Counted from the stretch's first letter, positions 18,192-29,825 are shown. The stretch: DNA of 64,000 nucleotides from UBA2029 sp037447125 (GCA_037447125.1 JBBIHG010000003.1:1-64000); one strand, 5' to 3'. Program-made: numbers and translations. The notes: generated by a model from the letters alone, not told the origin.

Positions 18192-19739
18192 CTACAGCAG
18201 CACATACAGCGCGTGCGCCGCGTCGGTTGCCCAGTTGAGCAGCGGCGTGACCAGAATCGTGCCGAAGAGCAGCACGCCCGCCGCTGAAATGGTCAGCGCC
18301 CACTTGAAGGGCGGGTCCACTGGCACCGGCTCGTCGGACGGGCTTTCTTCCATGTACATGACCTTGACGACGATCAGGTAGTAGTACAGGCCGACGATCA
18401 CGTTGGCCACGCCGACCAGGGCCAGCCAGACCAGCCCGGCATCCACCGCCGCGCGGAAGAGCAAGAACTTGCCGATGAAGCCCGCCGCCGGAGGGATACC
18501 CGCCAGGCTGAGCAGGGCCAGGGTCATGGCCAGCCCCAGCCAGGGGCTGCGCCGGCTGAAGCCGGCCAGGTCGCGAATCTGCTCGCTGCCGGTTGCCCGT
18601 GTGAAGAGGATGACCACGGCGAAAGCCAGCATGTTCGACAGCACGTACATGAACATGTAGAAGGCCACCGCCGCCGCTCCGTCGCCGCTTTTGTCGGTGG
18701 AGATGGCCGCCACGCCCATCAGCACGTAGCCAGCATGGGCGATGGTCGAATAAGCCAGCAGGCGCTTGATGTTGCTCTGTACCAGAGCCAGCAGGTTGCC
18801 CAGCGTCATCGAGACGACCGACAGCACGACGGCAAGCTGCACCCACAGGGCGCTGTAGTCGGCAACCGCCTCGGCGGCGCCGAGCAGTGCGGCCGGCGGG
18901 AAGACCGCCAGCAAGAAGCGCAGCATCAGCCCGACACTGGCCGCTTTGCTGGCCGTGCTCAGCACGGCGGTGACGGACGTGGGCGCGCCCTCATAGACAT
19001 CTGGCGTCCAGAAGTGGAACGGCACGGCGCTGATCTTGAAGGCGAAGCCCGCCATAACCAGCCCCAGGGCGACGATCACCGGCGGCTCGTTGAGGCCGGT
19101 GGTGGCGACCAGGCGGCCCAACTCGTAGATGTTCGTCTTGCCGGTCAGCCCATAAACCAGCGACAGGCCGTAGAGCGTTATCGCTGAAGCGAAGGCGCCG
19201 AACAGGAAATACTTGAGGCCCGCCTCCGCGCTGGCGTCATCGTCGCGCAGGTAGCCGGCCAGCACGTACAGCGCGATCGAGAGCGTCTCCAGCGCCAGGA
19301 AGACCATGATCAGGTCGGCAGCGGCGCTGGCCAGGCTGGCCCCGATGATCGAGACAATCAGGATGGCGTAGAAATCGCCGCGCGCGCGCAGCTTGGGAAT
19401 GCCCATCGTGATCAGCGCGCCGATGCCGCCCGCCAGCAAGACCATCACCCGGAAAATCTGGGTCATGTCGTCGTGGCGCACCATGCCACCAAGCACAAGC
19501 TGATCCGTCAGTTCCCCGCTTTGCGGAGGGACACCCACCAGGAAGACGATTGCCGCGATGCCCAGCAGGCCGAACCCGGCCACATAGCCAATGTCCTGGC
19601 GCTGCGCCCGTCGCCAGATCAGGTCGAGGGCCAGCACCAGCACGGCCAGGGCCACCATCAGGAGTTCGGGTAGGATAGCGATGACGCTCGCCTGGGCGTC
19701 CGTCGAGAAGTCCAAGTCAGCCTCCCAGCATCGAAACAA
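18192..19739 (-). CDS. nuoN: NADH-quinone oxidoreductase subunit N
   Basis: A 515-residue antiporter-like membrane subunit of complex I with about 14 helices. It contains the conserved proton-channel lysine region LKYFLFGAFASAITLYG near 176-192. It is one of the proton-pumping modules of the membrane arm. The first bases overlap the end of nuoM by 23 bases, indicating tight coupling. Last gene of the operon; a strong terminator follows. Length is slightly above the usual 480. Confidence 0.95.
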   Translation of the reverse strand: MFRCWEADLDFSTDAQASVIAILPELLMVALAVLVLALDLIWRRAQRQDIGYVAGFGLLGIAAIVFLVGVPPQSGELTDQLVLGGMVRHDDMTQIFRVMVLLAGGIGALITMGIPKLRARGDFYAILIVSIIGASLASAAADLIMVFLALETLSIALYVLAGYLRDDDASAEAGLKYFLFGAFASAITLYGLSLVYGLTGKTNIYELGRLVATTGLNEPPVIVALGLVMAGFAFKISAVPFHFWTPDVYEGAPTSVTAVLSTASKAASVGLMLRFLLAVFPPAALLGAAEAVADYSALWVQLAVVLSVVSMTLGNLLALVQSNIKRLLAYSTIAHAGYVLMGVAAISTDKSGDGAAAVAFYMFMYVLSNMLAFAVVILFTRATGSEQIRDLAGFSRRSPWLGLAMTLALLSLAGIPPAAGFIGKFLLFRAAVDAGLVWLALVGVANVIVGLYYYLIVVKVMYMEESPSDEPVPVDPPFKWALTISAAGVLLFGTILVTPLLNWATDAAHALYVLL

Positions 19740-21321
19740 TCGGCCTGACGCCGGACTCGATCATCGGCGCCATCACGCGGGGATAGACGCCGAGCAAGAC
19801 CAGCCAGAAGACGAGGATGATCAGCGCGACTTTGTCGTAGACAGTGATCGTCGCGATGTGTGGGAAGCGCTCGGCGTGGAACTCGCCGAAGAAGACCTGC
19901 CCCACGACGCGCAGCACGTAAGCCGCCGTGATGACGATACCCAGCGCCGCGATCATCGCGATCAGCCCGTAGTAGTTGAAGGTGCCTGTCAGCCAGTTCG
20001 GGTCCGGGTCGAAGGCCGGGCCGTTCCACAGGCCGAGGAAGATGGGGAACTCGGCGACGAACCCGCTCAGGCCGGGCATGCCCATGCTCACCAGACCGCC
20101 GATGATGAAGGCCACCGCCACCCAGGGCATTTTCTGGACGAAGCCACCCAGGCTGGGGATGTCGCGGGTGTGGGCGCGGTCGTAGACCATGCCCACGCAG
20201 GCGAAGAAGAGGGCCGTCATGATGCCGTGCGAGAACATCTGCAGGCCCGCGCCGGTCATGCCGGTGACGTTCATGGTGGCGAAGCCCATGCTCACCAGCC
20301 CCATATGGCTGACCGAGGAGAAGCCGATGACATACTTGAAATCGCGCTGGCGCATGGCGATCAGCGCGCCATAGACCACGTTGATCAGCGTCAGAAAGAC
20401 GATCCAGGGCAGGTGCACGCGCGCGCCCTCGGGCATGAGTTGCACGCCGACGCGCAGCGCGGCGAACGCGCCCAGCTTCATCAGCACGCCGGCGTGGATC
20501 ATCGAGACGGCGGTCGGCGCGGCCACATGACCATCCGGCGACCAGTTGTGGAACGGCCACACACCGGCCAGCACGCCGAAGCCCAGGAAGACCAGCGGGA
20601 ACCACAGCTTGGCCGTCGTCACCGCCGACCACGCTGGCGAGAACGGCGTGTCGAACGCGCCCGCTTTCATCGCCGCGTGCAGGTGCACGAAGTCGAAGCT
20701 GTAGACGCCTGTGGCGTGGCCCGCCTTGAAGTAGAGGGCCAGGATGCCGATCAGCGCCACCACCGACCCGACCAGGATGTAGAGCGTCAGCTTCATGGCC
20801 GCGTACTGGCGCGTCTGGTCCCATCCCCAGATGACGATCAGGAAGTACATGGGGAAGATGGCCAGCTCGTAGAAGAAGAACAGCACGAACAGGTCAACGG
20901 CCAGGAAGACGCCGAACACGCCCGCCACCAGCAACAGGAAGAAGGCCATGAACTCGCGCGGGCGGTCTTCGATGCCCCACGAGATGAGCACGCCGGTGAA
21001 GCCAGCGATGGCCGTCAGCAGGACCATCGGCGCGCTGATGCCATCCACGCCCAAGTGCCACGAGATGCCCACCGCCTCGATCCACTTGACATGATCCTCG
21101 AAGGCGAAGTACAGCCCGCCGTCGCCGTTGACGGCGTTGGCCTCGTCCACGCTGTAGCCGAAGAAGACAAAGAGCGCCAGCAACAGGGTAAGGCCGGTGG
21201 ACATGGCGGCGATGATCCGCGCCTGCTCTTTGGCTTCCTTCTTGAGCAGGAGGATGACCACCGCGCCGACGATCGGCGTCAGGAGGATGCCCGTCAACAC
21301 ACCGCTAAACGTAATGACCAT
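19717..21321 (-). CDS. nuoM: NADH-quinone oxidoreductase subunit M, distal copy
   Basis: A 534-residue antiporter-like proton-pumping subunit. The hallmark WHLGVDGIS near residues 88-96, the ELAIFPMYFLI region with its conserved Glu, and LPDGHVAAP-like WSPDGHVAAPTAVSMIHAGV are present. AGGAGG seven bases upstream supports the start. This is the second of two nuoM genes; the other is at 22024-23742, with a toxin-antitoxin pair between. Two M subunits are the mark of the enlarged '2M' complex I. Confidence 0.95.
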   Translation of the reverse strand: MVITFSGVLTGILLTPIVGAVVILLLKKEAKEQARIIAAMSTGLTLLLALFVFFGYSVDEANAVNGDGGLYFAFEDHVKWIEAVGISWHLGVDGISAPMVLLTAIAGFTGVLISWGIEDRPREFMAFFLLLVAGVFGVFLAVDLFVLFFFYELAIFPMYFLIVIWGWDQTRQYAAMKLTLYILVGSVVALIGILALYFKAGHATGVYSFDFVHLHAAMKAGAFDTPFSPAWSAVTTAKLWFPLVFLGFGVLAGVWPFHNWSPDGHVAAPTAVSMIHAGVLMKLGAFAALRVGVQLMPEGARVHLPWIVFLTLINVVYGALIAMRQRDFKYVIGFSSVSHMGLVSMGFATMNVTGMTGAGLQMFSHGIMTALFFACVGMVYDRAHTRDIPSLGGFVQKMPWVAVAFIIGGLVSMGMPGLSGFVAEFPIFLGLWNGPAFDPDPNWLTGTFNYYGLIAMIAALGIVITAAYVLRVVGQVFFGEFHAERFPHIATITVYDKVALIILVFWLVLLGVYPRVMAPMIESGVRPIVSMLGG

Positions 21322-21350
21322 GCATAAGCCTCCTATGCGTGCAGGAGAGT

Positions 21351-21701
21351 CTAGGTGTCCGCATCCACGTCAGGTGGCACCAGCGGTTCGATCAGCGCAA
21401 TCAACTCCGGAATCTCGTGCTGGACAACACGCCACACCACGTCCAGGTCCACATCGTCGTATTTATGAACCAGCTGATTGCGCATGCCAATGATGCTTCT
21501 CCAGGGTATCTCAGGGTGCATCTCCCGAAACTCCTCCGATACCCGTCGTGCCGCCTCGCCTATGATCTGAATCGAATGCACGATGGCATACTGCCTCATC
21601 GCATCCTCAGCGAGACCATCCCGGTCCACACCCTGCGCAAACTGCTGCGCCAGGCGCGCTGAGTCCAGAATGTCAAGCAGATACGCCAGATCGCGCGACA
21701 T
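21351..21701 (-). CDS. hepT: HEPN ribonuclease toxin of an MNT/HEPN system (HepT)
   Basis: A 116-residue all-alpha HEPN (DUF86) protein. The active-site motif RNQLVHKY near residues 73-80 fits Rx4HxY. In studied systems the Arg/His pair cleaves RNA, and the Tyr is AMPylated by MntA to silence it. The frame is open to 21761, but I chose the Met at 21701 because the HEPN fold begins there (MSRDLAYLLDILDSA). It overlaps mntA by 29 bases. It is embedded in the nuo operon on the coding strand, 29 bases before the distal nuoM. Confidence 0.88.
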   Translation of the reverse strand: MSRDLAYLLDILDSARLAQQFAQGVDRDGLAEDAMRQYAIVHSIQIIGEAARRVSEEFREMHPEIPWRSIIGMRNQLVHKYDDVDLDVVWRVVQHEIPELIALIEPLVPPDVDADT

Positions 21702-22011
21702 AGATCGTCTTGGCCGAGCGCAGGATCGCCCGGCGACGAAGATAATTCCGACTTTCTTCAACTGCGCGTCGGTTGACCAGGTCTACCCGGCGACCGAATA
21801 CCGCCTCGACTTCCTCTTGCATGGCGATCAAGTCGTCCAGTGACCGTTCACTCCCTGGCGCGAACGTCACCAGCACATCAATGTCACTGTCCGCGCCGAA
21901 GTCATCGCGCAGCACCGAGCCAAACAGCGCCAGTTCGTCAATCTGCCAGCGGCGGCAGAAACGCTCCAGCGCCTCTGTGGGCAATGCGACGCGCGCTTCG
22001 TCCCCGGTCAC
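21673..22011 (-). CDS. mntA: MNT nucleotidyltransferase antitoxin (MntA)
   Basis: A 112-residue minimal nucleotidyltransferase. The signature GSVLRDDFGADSDIDVLV near residues 31-48 has the GS and the DxD metal-binding pair. The family transfers AMP from ATP to the HEPN toxin tyrosine. It begins 12 bases after the stop of the proximal nuoM and overlaps hepT, so the pair is probably transcribed with complex I genes unless it has an internal promoter. Confidence 0.88.
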   Translation of the reverse strand: MTGDEARVALPTEALERFCRRWQIDELALFGSVLRDDFGADSDIDVLVTFAPGSERSLDDLIAMQEEVEAVFGRRVDLVNRRAVEESRNYLRRRAILRSAKTIYVARSGVSA

Positions 22012-22023
22012 GCTCGCCCTTCC

Positions 22024-23742
22024 TTACCCGCCCAGGAAGCGGACCACGCCATCGTTGATCACCCGCAAGACCCAGTTCGGATACAGCCCGGTGATCAGCA
22101 TCAGTGCCATCAGCGGCGCCAGCGCGATCAGCTCGCGCCGCTCGATCTCCAGCGAATGCCGCGTGCGATGGTACTCGGCCCATTCCTCGTTCAGCGGGCC
22201 GTGCAGCAGCTTCTGAATCCCCTTGAGGATGTAGATGCCCGTCACCAGCAGGCCGGCCATGCTCAGCAGCACGTAGACCGGGTACGCCTTGAACGACCCC
22301 GACACGACCAGGAACTCGCCCACAAAGCCGTTCAGCCCCGGCAGGCCCAGCGAGGCCATGCTCACGAAGATGAGCGCCGCCCCGTATACAGGCACCAGCG
22401 GCCACAGCCCGCCGAAGCGGCGCAGATCGCGCGTGTGCGCCTTGTGATAGATCGCCCCGGCCAGCAAGAACATGCCCGCGCTGCTCAGCCCGTGATTGAA
22501 CATCTGCAACACCGCGCCGTTGAGCGCCAGCCGCGCATCCTGCCGGTCGGACTCGCGCAGCTCCGCCGGATAGACCTGCTCCACTGTGTCAGCCAGTTGG
22601 GTAGCAGTCATCTTCTCGTAGCCGTCAATCCCGGCCACGCCGGCCAGCAACCCATACTGGTTGTTGGCCTCGGCCCACACCGTGCCGTACATCAGCGCGG
22701 CCACGGCCAGCCCCAGCACGACAAAGCCCATGTGATTCACCGACGAGTAGGCGACCAGCCGCTTGAAGTCGTTCTGGCCCCACGCCCCCAGCGCCCCCAG
22801 GACAATGCCCGCCATGGCCAGGAAGCCGAGAATGTCCACCAGGTTGTAGCTGAGGCTGAACAACTGCCGCTCGACGATCCACTCCTTGGGGAAAAGGGGG
22901 ATGGCCAGCCGCAGGAACCCATACGCGCCCAACTTGAGCAGCACGCCGGCCAGCAGCATCGAGCCGGCGGTCGGCGCTTCGGTGTGCGCGTCGGGCAGCC
23001 AGGTGTGGAACGGCCAGGCCGGAATCTTGATCAGAAAGGCGATGGTGAAGCCGAGCAGGGCGTAATACTTGACAATGCTCACATCCACGCCCAGAATCTC
23101 GCCCCCGCGCATCAGGTAGCGCGGCCATTCCTGGAGCATCACCGGGATGTCGAAGCTCCCCACCGTCAGGCCGATGAGCTGCGTGGCCAGGAGCAAGCCC
23201 AGCGACCCGGCCATTGTGTACAGGAAGAACTTGTTGGCCGCATAGCGCCGGTTCTCGCCGCCCCACAGGTAGATCAGGAAGTACATCGGCACCAGCCCGA
23301 TCTCCCAAAAGAGGAAGAAGATCACCATGTCCAGCGCCACGAAGACGCCGAGTAGCCCTGTCTCCAGGAAGAGGAAGAGGGCCATGTGCGCCTGCACCCG
23401 GTCTTTGACCTCGAACGAGATCAGGATGGCCAGCGGGACGAGCAGGCCGGTCAGCAGGATCATGGTCGCGCTCAGGCCATCCACGCCCACGTGCCACGAG
23501 ATGTTGAGCTGCGGGAACCACTGCGCCTGCGCTTCAAAGGACCATTGGCCAGCGCCGGGCGGGTTGGCGTGGACGTCGTAGAAGACGCCGATGGCCATGA
23601 CCATCACCACCAGGCTGATGACCAGCGCCGTCCAGCGCGCCAGGCGCTCGCGCCCCCGCGGGATGATGAAAACCACCGCCGCGCCGACGATCGGCAGCAG
23701 GGTCATCGTGGTCAGAAAATCGAGGGGCAGAATATCATTCAT
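22024..23742 (-). CDS. nuoM: NADH-quinone oxidoreductase subunit M, proximal copy
   Basis: A 572-residue antiporter-like subunit. The hallmarks WHVGVDGLSATMILL, EIGLVPMYFLIYLWGG and LPDAHTEAPTAGSMLLAGVLLK are intact. It is distinct from the distal copy: a hydrophilic insertion of about 60 residues, near residues 360-420 (YEKMTATQLADTVEQVYP), precedes the LQMFNHGLSSAGMF helix. Both copies keep pumping residues, so the second is unlikely to be a decaying duplicate. Confidence 0.95.
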   Translation of the reverse strand: MNDILPLDFLTTMTLLPIVGAAVVFIIPRGRERLARWTALVISLVVMVMAIGVFYDVHANPPGAGQWSFEAQAQWFPQLNISWHVGVDGLSATMILLTGLLVPLAILISFEVKDRVQAHMALFLFLETGLLGVFVALDMVIFFLFWEIGLVPMYFLIYLWGGENRRYAANKFFLYTMAGSLGLLLATQLIGLTVGSFDIPVMLQEWPRYLMRGGEILGVDVSIVKYYALLGFTIAFLIKIPAWPFHTWLPDAHTEAPTAGSMLLAGVLLKLGAYGFLRLAIPLFPKEWIVERQLFSLSYNLVDILGFLAMAGIVLGALGAWGQNDFKRLVAYSSVNHMGFVVLGLAVAALMYGTVWAEANNQYGLLAGVAGIDGYEKMTATQLADTVEQVYPAELRESDRQDARLALNGAVLQMFNHGLSSAGMFLLAGAIYHKAHTRDLRRFGGLWPLVPVYGAALIFVSMASLGLPGLNGFVGEFLVVSGSFKAYPVYVLLSMAGLLVTGIYILKGIQKLLHGPLNEEWAEYHRTRHSLEIERRELIALAPLMALMLITGLYPNWVLRVINDGVVRFLGG

Positions 23743-23853
23743 CTGCGTGTGCTTCTCCTTCTCACCGGAGTATCACCGGCGTCGCGCGCAGGCCCCGCGC
23801 CCCGCTGCGCCAGCCAGTCAGCCGGGCGCGGGGCGGCAGGGCAGGACGCCGCG

Positions 23854-26115
<2,262 letters not shown>

Positions 26116-26234
26116 AAGCCATTCCTGCCTGTTCGTTGTCAGTGGTCAGTGATCAGTTCTCAGTGGTCGGTCGGCGTCCGCGTGGGCGAGACGATGCATG
26201 ACCTGACCGCTGACTGCTGAAAGCTGATGACTCC

Positions 26235-26543
26235 TCACCACTTGAGCATATTCACGTCTTCGGCAATGATTGACTGGCGCTTGCGATAGATGCTGATGAT
26301 CAGCGCCAGGCCGACGGCCACTTCCGCTGCCGCCACCACGAACACGAACACGGCGAACGCCTGCCCGCTGAGGTCAACCGGCGTGTTGTAGCGCCAGAAA
26401 GCGACCAGGTTGATGTTGACTGCGTTCAACATCAGCTCAATGCTCATCAAGATAGCGATGGCGTTGCGCCGCGAGAGCACGCCGAACAGGCCCGTGCTGA
26501 ACAGCGCCGCCGCCACCACCAGGTACATCCACAATGGCACCAT
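26235..26543 (-). CDS. nuoK: NADH-quinone oxidoreductase subunit K
   Basis: A 102-residue, three-helix membrane subunit of the E-channel/antiporter core. It has the conserved IELMLNAVNINLVAF segment, whose Glu takes part in the proton path, and AAEVAVGLALIISIYR with the second conserved Glu. Length is exactly typical. It lies between nuoJ and nuoL. Confidence 0.95.
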   Translation of the reverse strand: MVPLWMYLVVAAALFSTGLFGVLSRRNAIAILMSIELMLNAVNINLVAFWRYNTPVDLSGQAFAVFVFVVAAAEVAVGLALIISIYRKRQSIIAEDVNMLKW

Positions 26544-26578
26544 ACTCGTCCCTCGCCCCGGTCGTACCGCGCGACCGG

Positions 26579-27145
26579 CTAATCTTCGCCGCGCTCGTCT
26601 GCTTTCGCTTTGTCAGGGCTGACCAGCAAGACCGCCCCGATCAATGCCGCCATGAGCAGCACCGACGCCACCTCAAAGGGCAGCATGTATTTGTCCGGGG
26701 CCACCAGGTCCTTGCCCAGTTGGACGATGCTATCCGCTGGCACGTCCGCCGGACTCTTCTCGGTGAAGTCAGCGCTCCAGTCGTCCACGCCCAGGTCGTC
26801 CATGATCGGCGAGACGACCGACACCAGCAGCACGAAGAAAAAGGCGGCCAGCACCAGGTTGAGCGCCCACTGCCGGTTGAAGATGGCCGGGACCTGGGTG
26901 ACGCTCGGCGTGAGCATGATCGCCAGGATGATCAGGATGGCGATGGCCCCGATATAGACGACGACCTGCACACCGGCCAGGAACGGCGCGGCCAGCAGCA
27001 CGAACAGCCCGGCCACGCCCAGCAGCGCCACCATCAGGTACAAACCGGCGTGAAACAGGTTGCGCGCCGAGACGACCAGCAAACCGCCACCCAGGGTGAT
27101 CGCGCTCAAGATCAGGAATACAATGGACTCCGCTGTCAGTTCCAC
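26579..27145 (-). CDS. nuoJ: NADH-quinone oxidoreductase subunit J
   Basis: A 188-residue, five-helix membrane subunit. The ARNLFHAGLYLMVALLGVAG stretch and the VYIGAIAILIILAIML helix, with its pi-bulge region, are characteristic. The C-terminus is acidic. It lies nine bases after nuoH and 35 before nuoK. Confidence 0.94.
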   Translation of the reverse strand: MELTAESIVFLILSAITLGGGLLVVSARNLFHAGLYLMVALLGVAGLFVLLAAPFLAGVQVVVYIGAIAILIILAIMLTPSVTQVPAIFNRQWALNLVLAAFFFVLLVSVVSPIMDDLGVDDWSADFTEKSPADVPADSIVQLGKDLVAPDKYMLPFEVASVLLMAALIGAVLLVSPDKAKADERGED

Positions 27146-27154
27146 ACGCCCCTC

Positions 27155-28348
27155 CTAGTCGCCTGCACCGGCCACCGACTCGACTGGCAGATCGGTCCCG
27201 GCCACGCGCGCCTCGATCCGCGCCCGCTCGCGGCGTCCCCGATCGGCCAGCAGCGCCCCGATGACCACGAGCATGGCCACATTGGTCAGCAGCAGGACCA
27301 GCGTGGGCACTACGGCCTCGCCGGCGCTGTTGATCTGGTTGCTGTTGGGGATCAGCTTCCACACCAGGGCGACGACGAGCAGGTTCGCCAGCCCGACCGG
27401 CACCAGGAATTTCCAGTTGAAATCGAGCAGGTGATCAATGCGCAGGCGCGGCAGCGTCATGCGCACCCAGACCAGCACCCAATAGACGAACAGGCTCTTG
27501 ATCAGCAGGTAGAAAAAGCCCAGGATGGCCACATCCTCGGCGAACGGGCCGCGCCAGCCGCCCAGGAAGAGGATCGCCGTCAGCACGCCGACAGTGAAGG
27601 CGTGCAGGAACTCGGCCACATAGAACATGCCGAACTTCATGCCCGAATACTCGATGTGAAAGCCGGATACCAGCTCGGACTCGGCTTCGAGCAGGTCGAA
27701 CGGGCCGCGCCCGATCTCGGCCTGGCTGGAGATCAGGAAGATCAGCACGGTCAGCGGCACGGCGAACACGTACCAGAGGTGCTGTTCGCGCACGATCTCC
27801 TGCGTGCTCATCGAGCCAGAGAGCAGCACTGGCACCAGCAGGGCCAGCACCAGCGGCACCTCGTAACTGACCAGTTGGGCGACCGCGCGGAAGGCCGACA
27901 GCAGCGCGTACTTGTTGTTGCTGCCCCAACCGGCCATGATCACCGCCACCGTGCCCAGCGACCCCACCGCCAGCAGGTAGAGCACACCGATGTTCAGGTC
28001 GGTGCCGATCCACACCGCGCTGAAAGGCACCACCGCCCAGATCAACGTCACGGCCAGCACTGACAGAATCGGGGCCAGGTTGTAAACCCAGCGGTCCACG
28101 CCCTTGTTCATGATGTCTTCTTTGAGCAGGATTTTGACGGTGTCGGCCACGGTCTGGATCAGCCCGAAGGGACCCACCCGGTTCGGCCCGACGCGGTCCT
28201 GGAAGCGCGCGGCCCACTTGCGCTCCAGCCAGATGCCCAGCAGCGTCCACAGCAGGCCAAAGACGGCGACGACGATCACCCCGATCGCCTTGGCGATGAG
28301 CACTGCCAGATCGCGCGAGAACCCAATATCCTGTAACAGACCTGTCAT
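27155..28348 (-). CDS. nuoH: NADH-quinone oxidoreductase subunit H
   Basis: A 397-residue membrane subunit that forms the quinone chamber with the peripheral arm. Conserved loops are visible: ERKWAARFQDRVGPNRVGP (residues 43-61), KEDIMNKGVDR and FDLLEAESELVSGFHIEYSG, the last carrying the acidic residues of the quinone-coupled channel. The C-terminus is longer than in E. coli (325 residues). Confidence 0.96.
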   Translation of the reverse strand: MTGLLQDIGFSRDLAVLIAKAIGVIVVAVFGLLWTLLGIWLERKWAARFQDRVGPNRVGPFGLIQTVADTVKILLKEDIMNKGVDRWVYNLAPILSVLAVTLIWAVVPFSAVWIGTDLNIGVLYLLAVGSLGTVAVIMAGWGSNNKYALLSAFRAVAQLVSYEVPLVLALLVPVLLSGSMSTQEIVREQHLWYVFAVPLTVLIFLISSQAEIGRGPFDLLEAESELVSGFHIEYSGMKFGMFYVAEFLHAFTVGVLTAILFLGGWRGPFAEDVAILGFFYLLIKSLFVYWVLVWVRMTLPRLRIDHLLDFNWKFLVPVGLANLLVVALVWKLIPNSNQINSAGEAVVPTLVLLLTNVAMLVVIGALLADRGRRERARIEARVAGTDLPVESVAGAGD

Positions 28349-28382
28349 GGTCGCAGTCTCCGGCGAACGTCATTCATGATTC

Positions 28383-28404
28383 GGCCAACGCCGCAGGCCG
28401 TTGG
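28383..28404. other. small hairpin between nuoA and nuoH
   Basis: GCCAACG and CGTTGGC pair around an eight-base loop in the 106-base gap between nuoA and nuoH. There is no T-tract, so it more likely affects mRNA processing or stability than termination. Confidence 0.35.
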
Positions 28405-28454
28405 CACAGCAAAAAGCCGGTACGCCCCCCTGCGCATACCGACTCTCTCTCCGG

Positions 28455-28814
28455 TTATGACCAGCGCAGCGCACCTTTGCGCCAGGTATAGACGAGCGCG
28501 ACAACCAGCAAGAAGATGAAGACGGCCATCTCGAACAGGGCGAACAGCCCCAACTGGTTGTAGGCCAGCGCCCAGGGGAATAGAAAGATCAGCTCGACAC
28601 TAAAGATGACGAAGACCAGGGCGAAGACATAGTACTGCGCCCGGAACTGCGTCCATGGCGAGCCGACCATCTCGACGCCGCACTCGTAAGGTTGCTGCTT
28701 GACTCGATTCGGACGCCTGGGGGCGAGGAGTTTGCCCAAAACGATCGGGGCTGCTGGGAGCGTCCAGCCCAGCGCAAAGAAGAGGCCGATAAAAATCCAT
28801 TCGTTCAAATTCAT
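28455..28814 (-). CDS. nuoA: NADH-quinone oxidoreductase subunit A
   Basis: A 119-residue, three-helix subunit. The loop KQQPYECGVEMVGSPW contains the conserved Cys near the quinone site, followed by RAQYYVFALVFVIFSVELIF with conserved acidic residue. The start at 28814 follows GGAGGGCGAG. The frame is open much further upstream, but that stretch is not conserved. First gene of the operon. Confidence 0.95.
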   Translation of the reverse strand: MNLNEWIFIGLFFALGWTLPAAPIVLGKLLAPRRPNRVKQQPYECGVEMVGSPWTQFRAQYYVFALVFVIFSVELIFLFPWALAYNQLGLFALFEMAVFIFLLVVALVYTWRKGALRWS

Positions 28815-28881
28815 TGCAGGCTCGCCCTCCAGTGTGATCTGGATGCACCGCACGCGCACGCGCCGGGCGCAACAGCCCGCT

Positions 28882-28910
28882 AGTATAACAATCAGCCAGG
28901 GGATGGGCAA
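28882..28910 (-). promoter_or_regulatory. promoter of the nuo operon
   Basis: On the minus strand TTGCCC (28905-28910) and TATACT (28882-28887) are separated by 17 bases, about 70 bases before the nuoA start. This is the best housekeeping-type promoter upstream of the operon. Confidence 0.6.
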
Positions 28911-29008
28911 TTTCCGGGCGCGTCGCGCCACCATTCTAGCACACGGCCCGGTGAACACAAAACCCGTGCCAGGGGGAACGCATCCGCACTTGGGGGCGCA
29001 ATGCCTGA

Positions 29009-29105
29009 ACCGCAGAGGCACAGAGGACGCAGAGGAGAGCATTTTGAGGAGAATGAACTATGGAAGATTCTCTGCTTTTCTCCGCGCTCTCTGCGTCTCG
29101 GCGGT
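29009..29105. repeat. CGCAGAG hairpin repeat, copy 1
   Basis: ACCGCAGAGGCACAGAGGAC at the left pairs imperfectly with CTCTGCGTCTCGGCGGT at the right, giving a roughly 97-base foldback. Related copies are at 51116-51196, 56409-56489 and 57923-58005. Confidence 0.75.
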
Positions 29106-29226
29106 GCTGCTTTCGCATGAACATCTGGCAAACGTCCGCCTTTGGCAGATCCAAACTTCGGCAGAAAGTCGTATATTCTGGTATGTTCTGGTATCGCATT
29201 CGTTGCAGCTTCATGGAGGACACAAA

Positions 29227-29739
29227 ATGCGCAACTTGCGTCTGGTCATGCTTGCGTTGATGGTGCTGGCCATCGCCAGCACAGCGGGCATCAGTGCGGC
29301 CTCAGGCCGGTCGTTCAAGGCCCACTTGTCGGCTGGCGAGGAAGTGCCGGCGAACGAGTCGCGAGGGCAGGGGCAGGCCAACTTCTGGCTGAGCAAGGAC
29401 GGCACCGAGCTGCACTACCGGCTCATTGTCGCCAACATCGAAAACGTCGTCGCGTCTCACATTCACCTGGGTGCGGCGGGCGTGAACGGGCCGGTGGTCG
29501 CTTTCCTGTTTGGCCCGGCAGCGCCAGGGGGTGGCCGCTTCGCTGGCGTGCTCGCCGAGGGCACGATCACGGCGGCGAATCTGGTCGGTCCGCTGGCCGG
29601 GCAGCCGCTCAGCGCCCTGCTGGACGCCATCGCCGCTGGCAACACCTACGTGAACGTGCATACCAACGACGGAGTAGCGCCGGCTGGCACCGGCCCTGGT
29701 GACCTTCCCGCTGGCGAGATTCGCGGGCAGATCGGGTAG
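29227..29739 (+). CDS. secreted CHRD-domain protein
   Basis: A 170-residue protein. An N-terminal signal peptide (MRNLRLVMLALMVLAIASTA) precedes a single CHRD domain with FKAHLSAGEEVPAN at its start, SHIHLGAAGVNGPV in the middle and NVHTNDGVAPAG...GEIRGQIG at the end. The conserved His residues are present. CHRD domains occur in chordin and many secreted bacterial proteins; their bacterial role is unclear. GGAGGA six bases before the ATG sets the start; longer in-frame options run through the repeat element and are spurious. Confidence 0.9.
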   Translation: MRNLRLVMLALMVLAIASTAGISAASGRSFKAHLSAGEEVPANESRGQGQANFWLSKDGTELHYRLIVANIENVVASHIHLGAAGVNGPVVAFLFGPAAPGGGRFAGVLAEGTITAANLVGPLAGQPLSALLDAIAAGNTYVNVHTNDGVAPAGTGPGDLPAGEIRGQIG

Positions 29740-29795
29740 CCCACAGCCAGAGTCTCTCTTCCTGGCTTGCGCTCACTAGAACTCTCTCCACACAC

Positions 29796-29825
29796 ACGCC
29801 CCCACGTCGCGCGATGCGGGGGCGT
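29796..29825 (+). terminator. intrinsic terminator after CHRD gene
   Basis: ACGCCCCC (29796-29803) pairs with GGGGGCGT (29818-29825) and is followed by CTTCTTG. It lies 57 bases beyond the CHRD stop and before the FemAB promoter. Confidence 0.6.

Larger units (their letters stand above)
28815..29226. other. divergent intergenic region nuoA / CHRD gene
   Basis: It holds the nuo promoter and one copy of the CGCAGAG-type hairpin repeat (29009-29105). I see no gene in the remainder. Confidence 0.5.

Noticed and set aside
19591..21327. 578-codon plus-strand frame over nuoM
   Set aside because: His/Gln/Asp-rich antisense shadow of a membrane-protein gene with clear NuoM motifs on the other strand.
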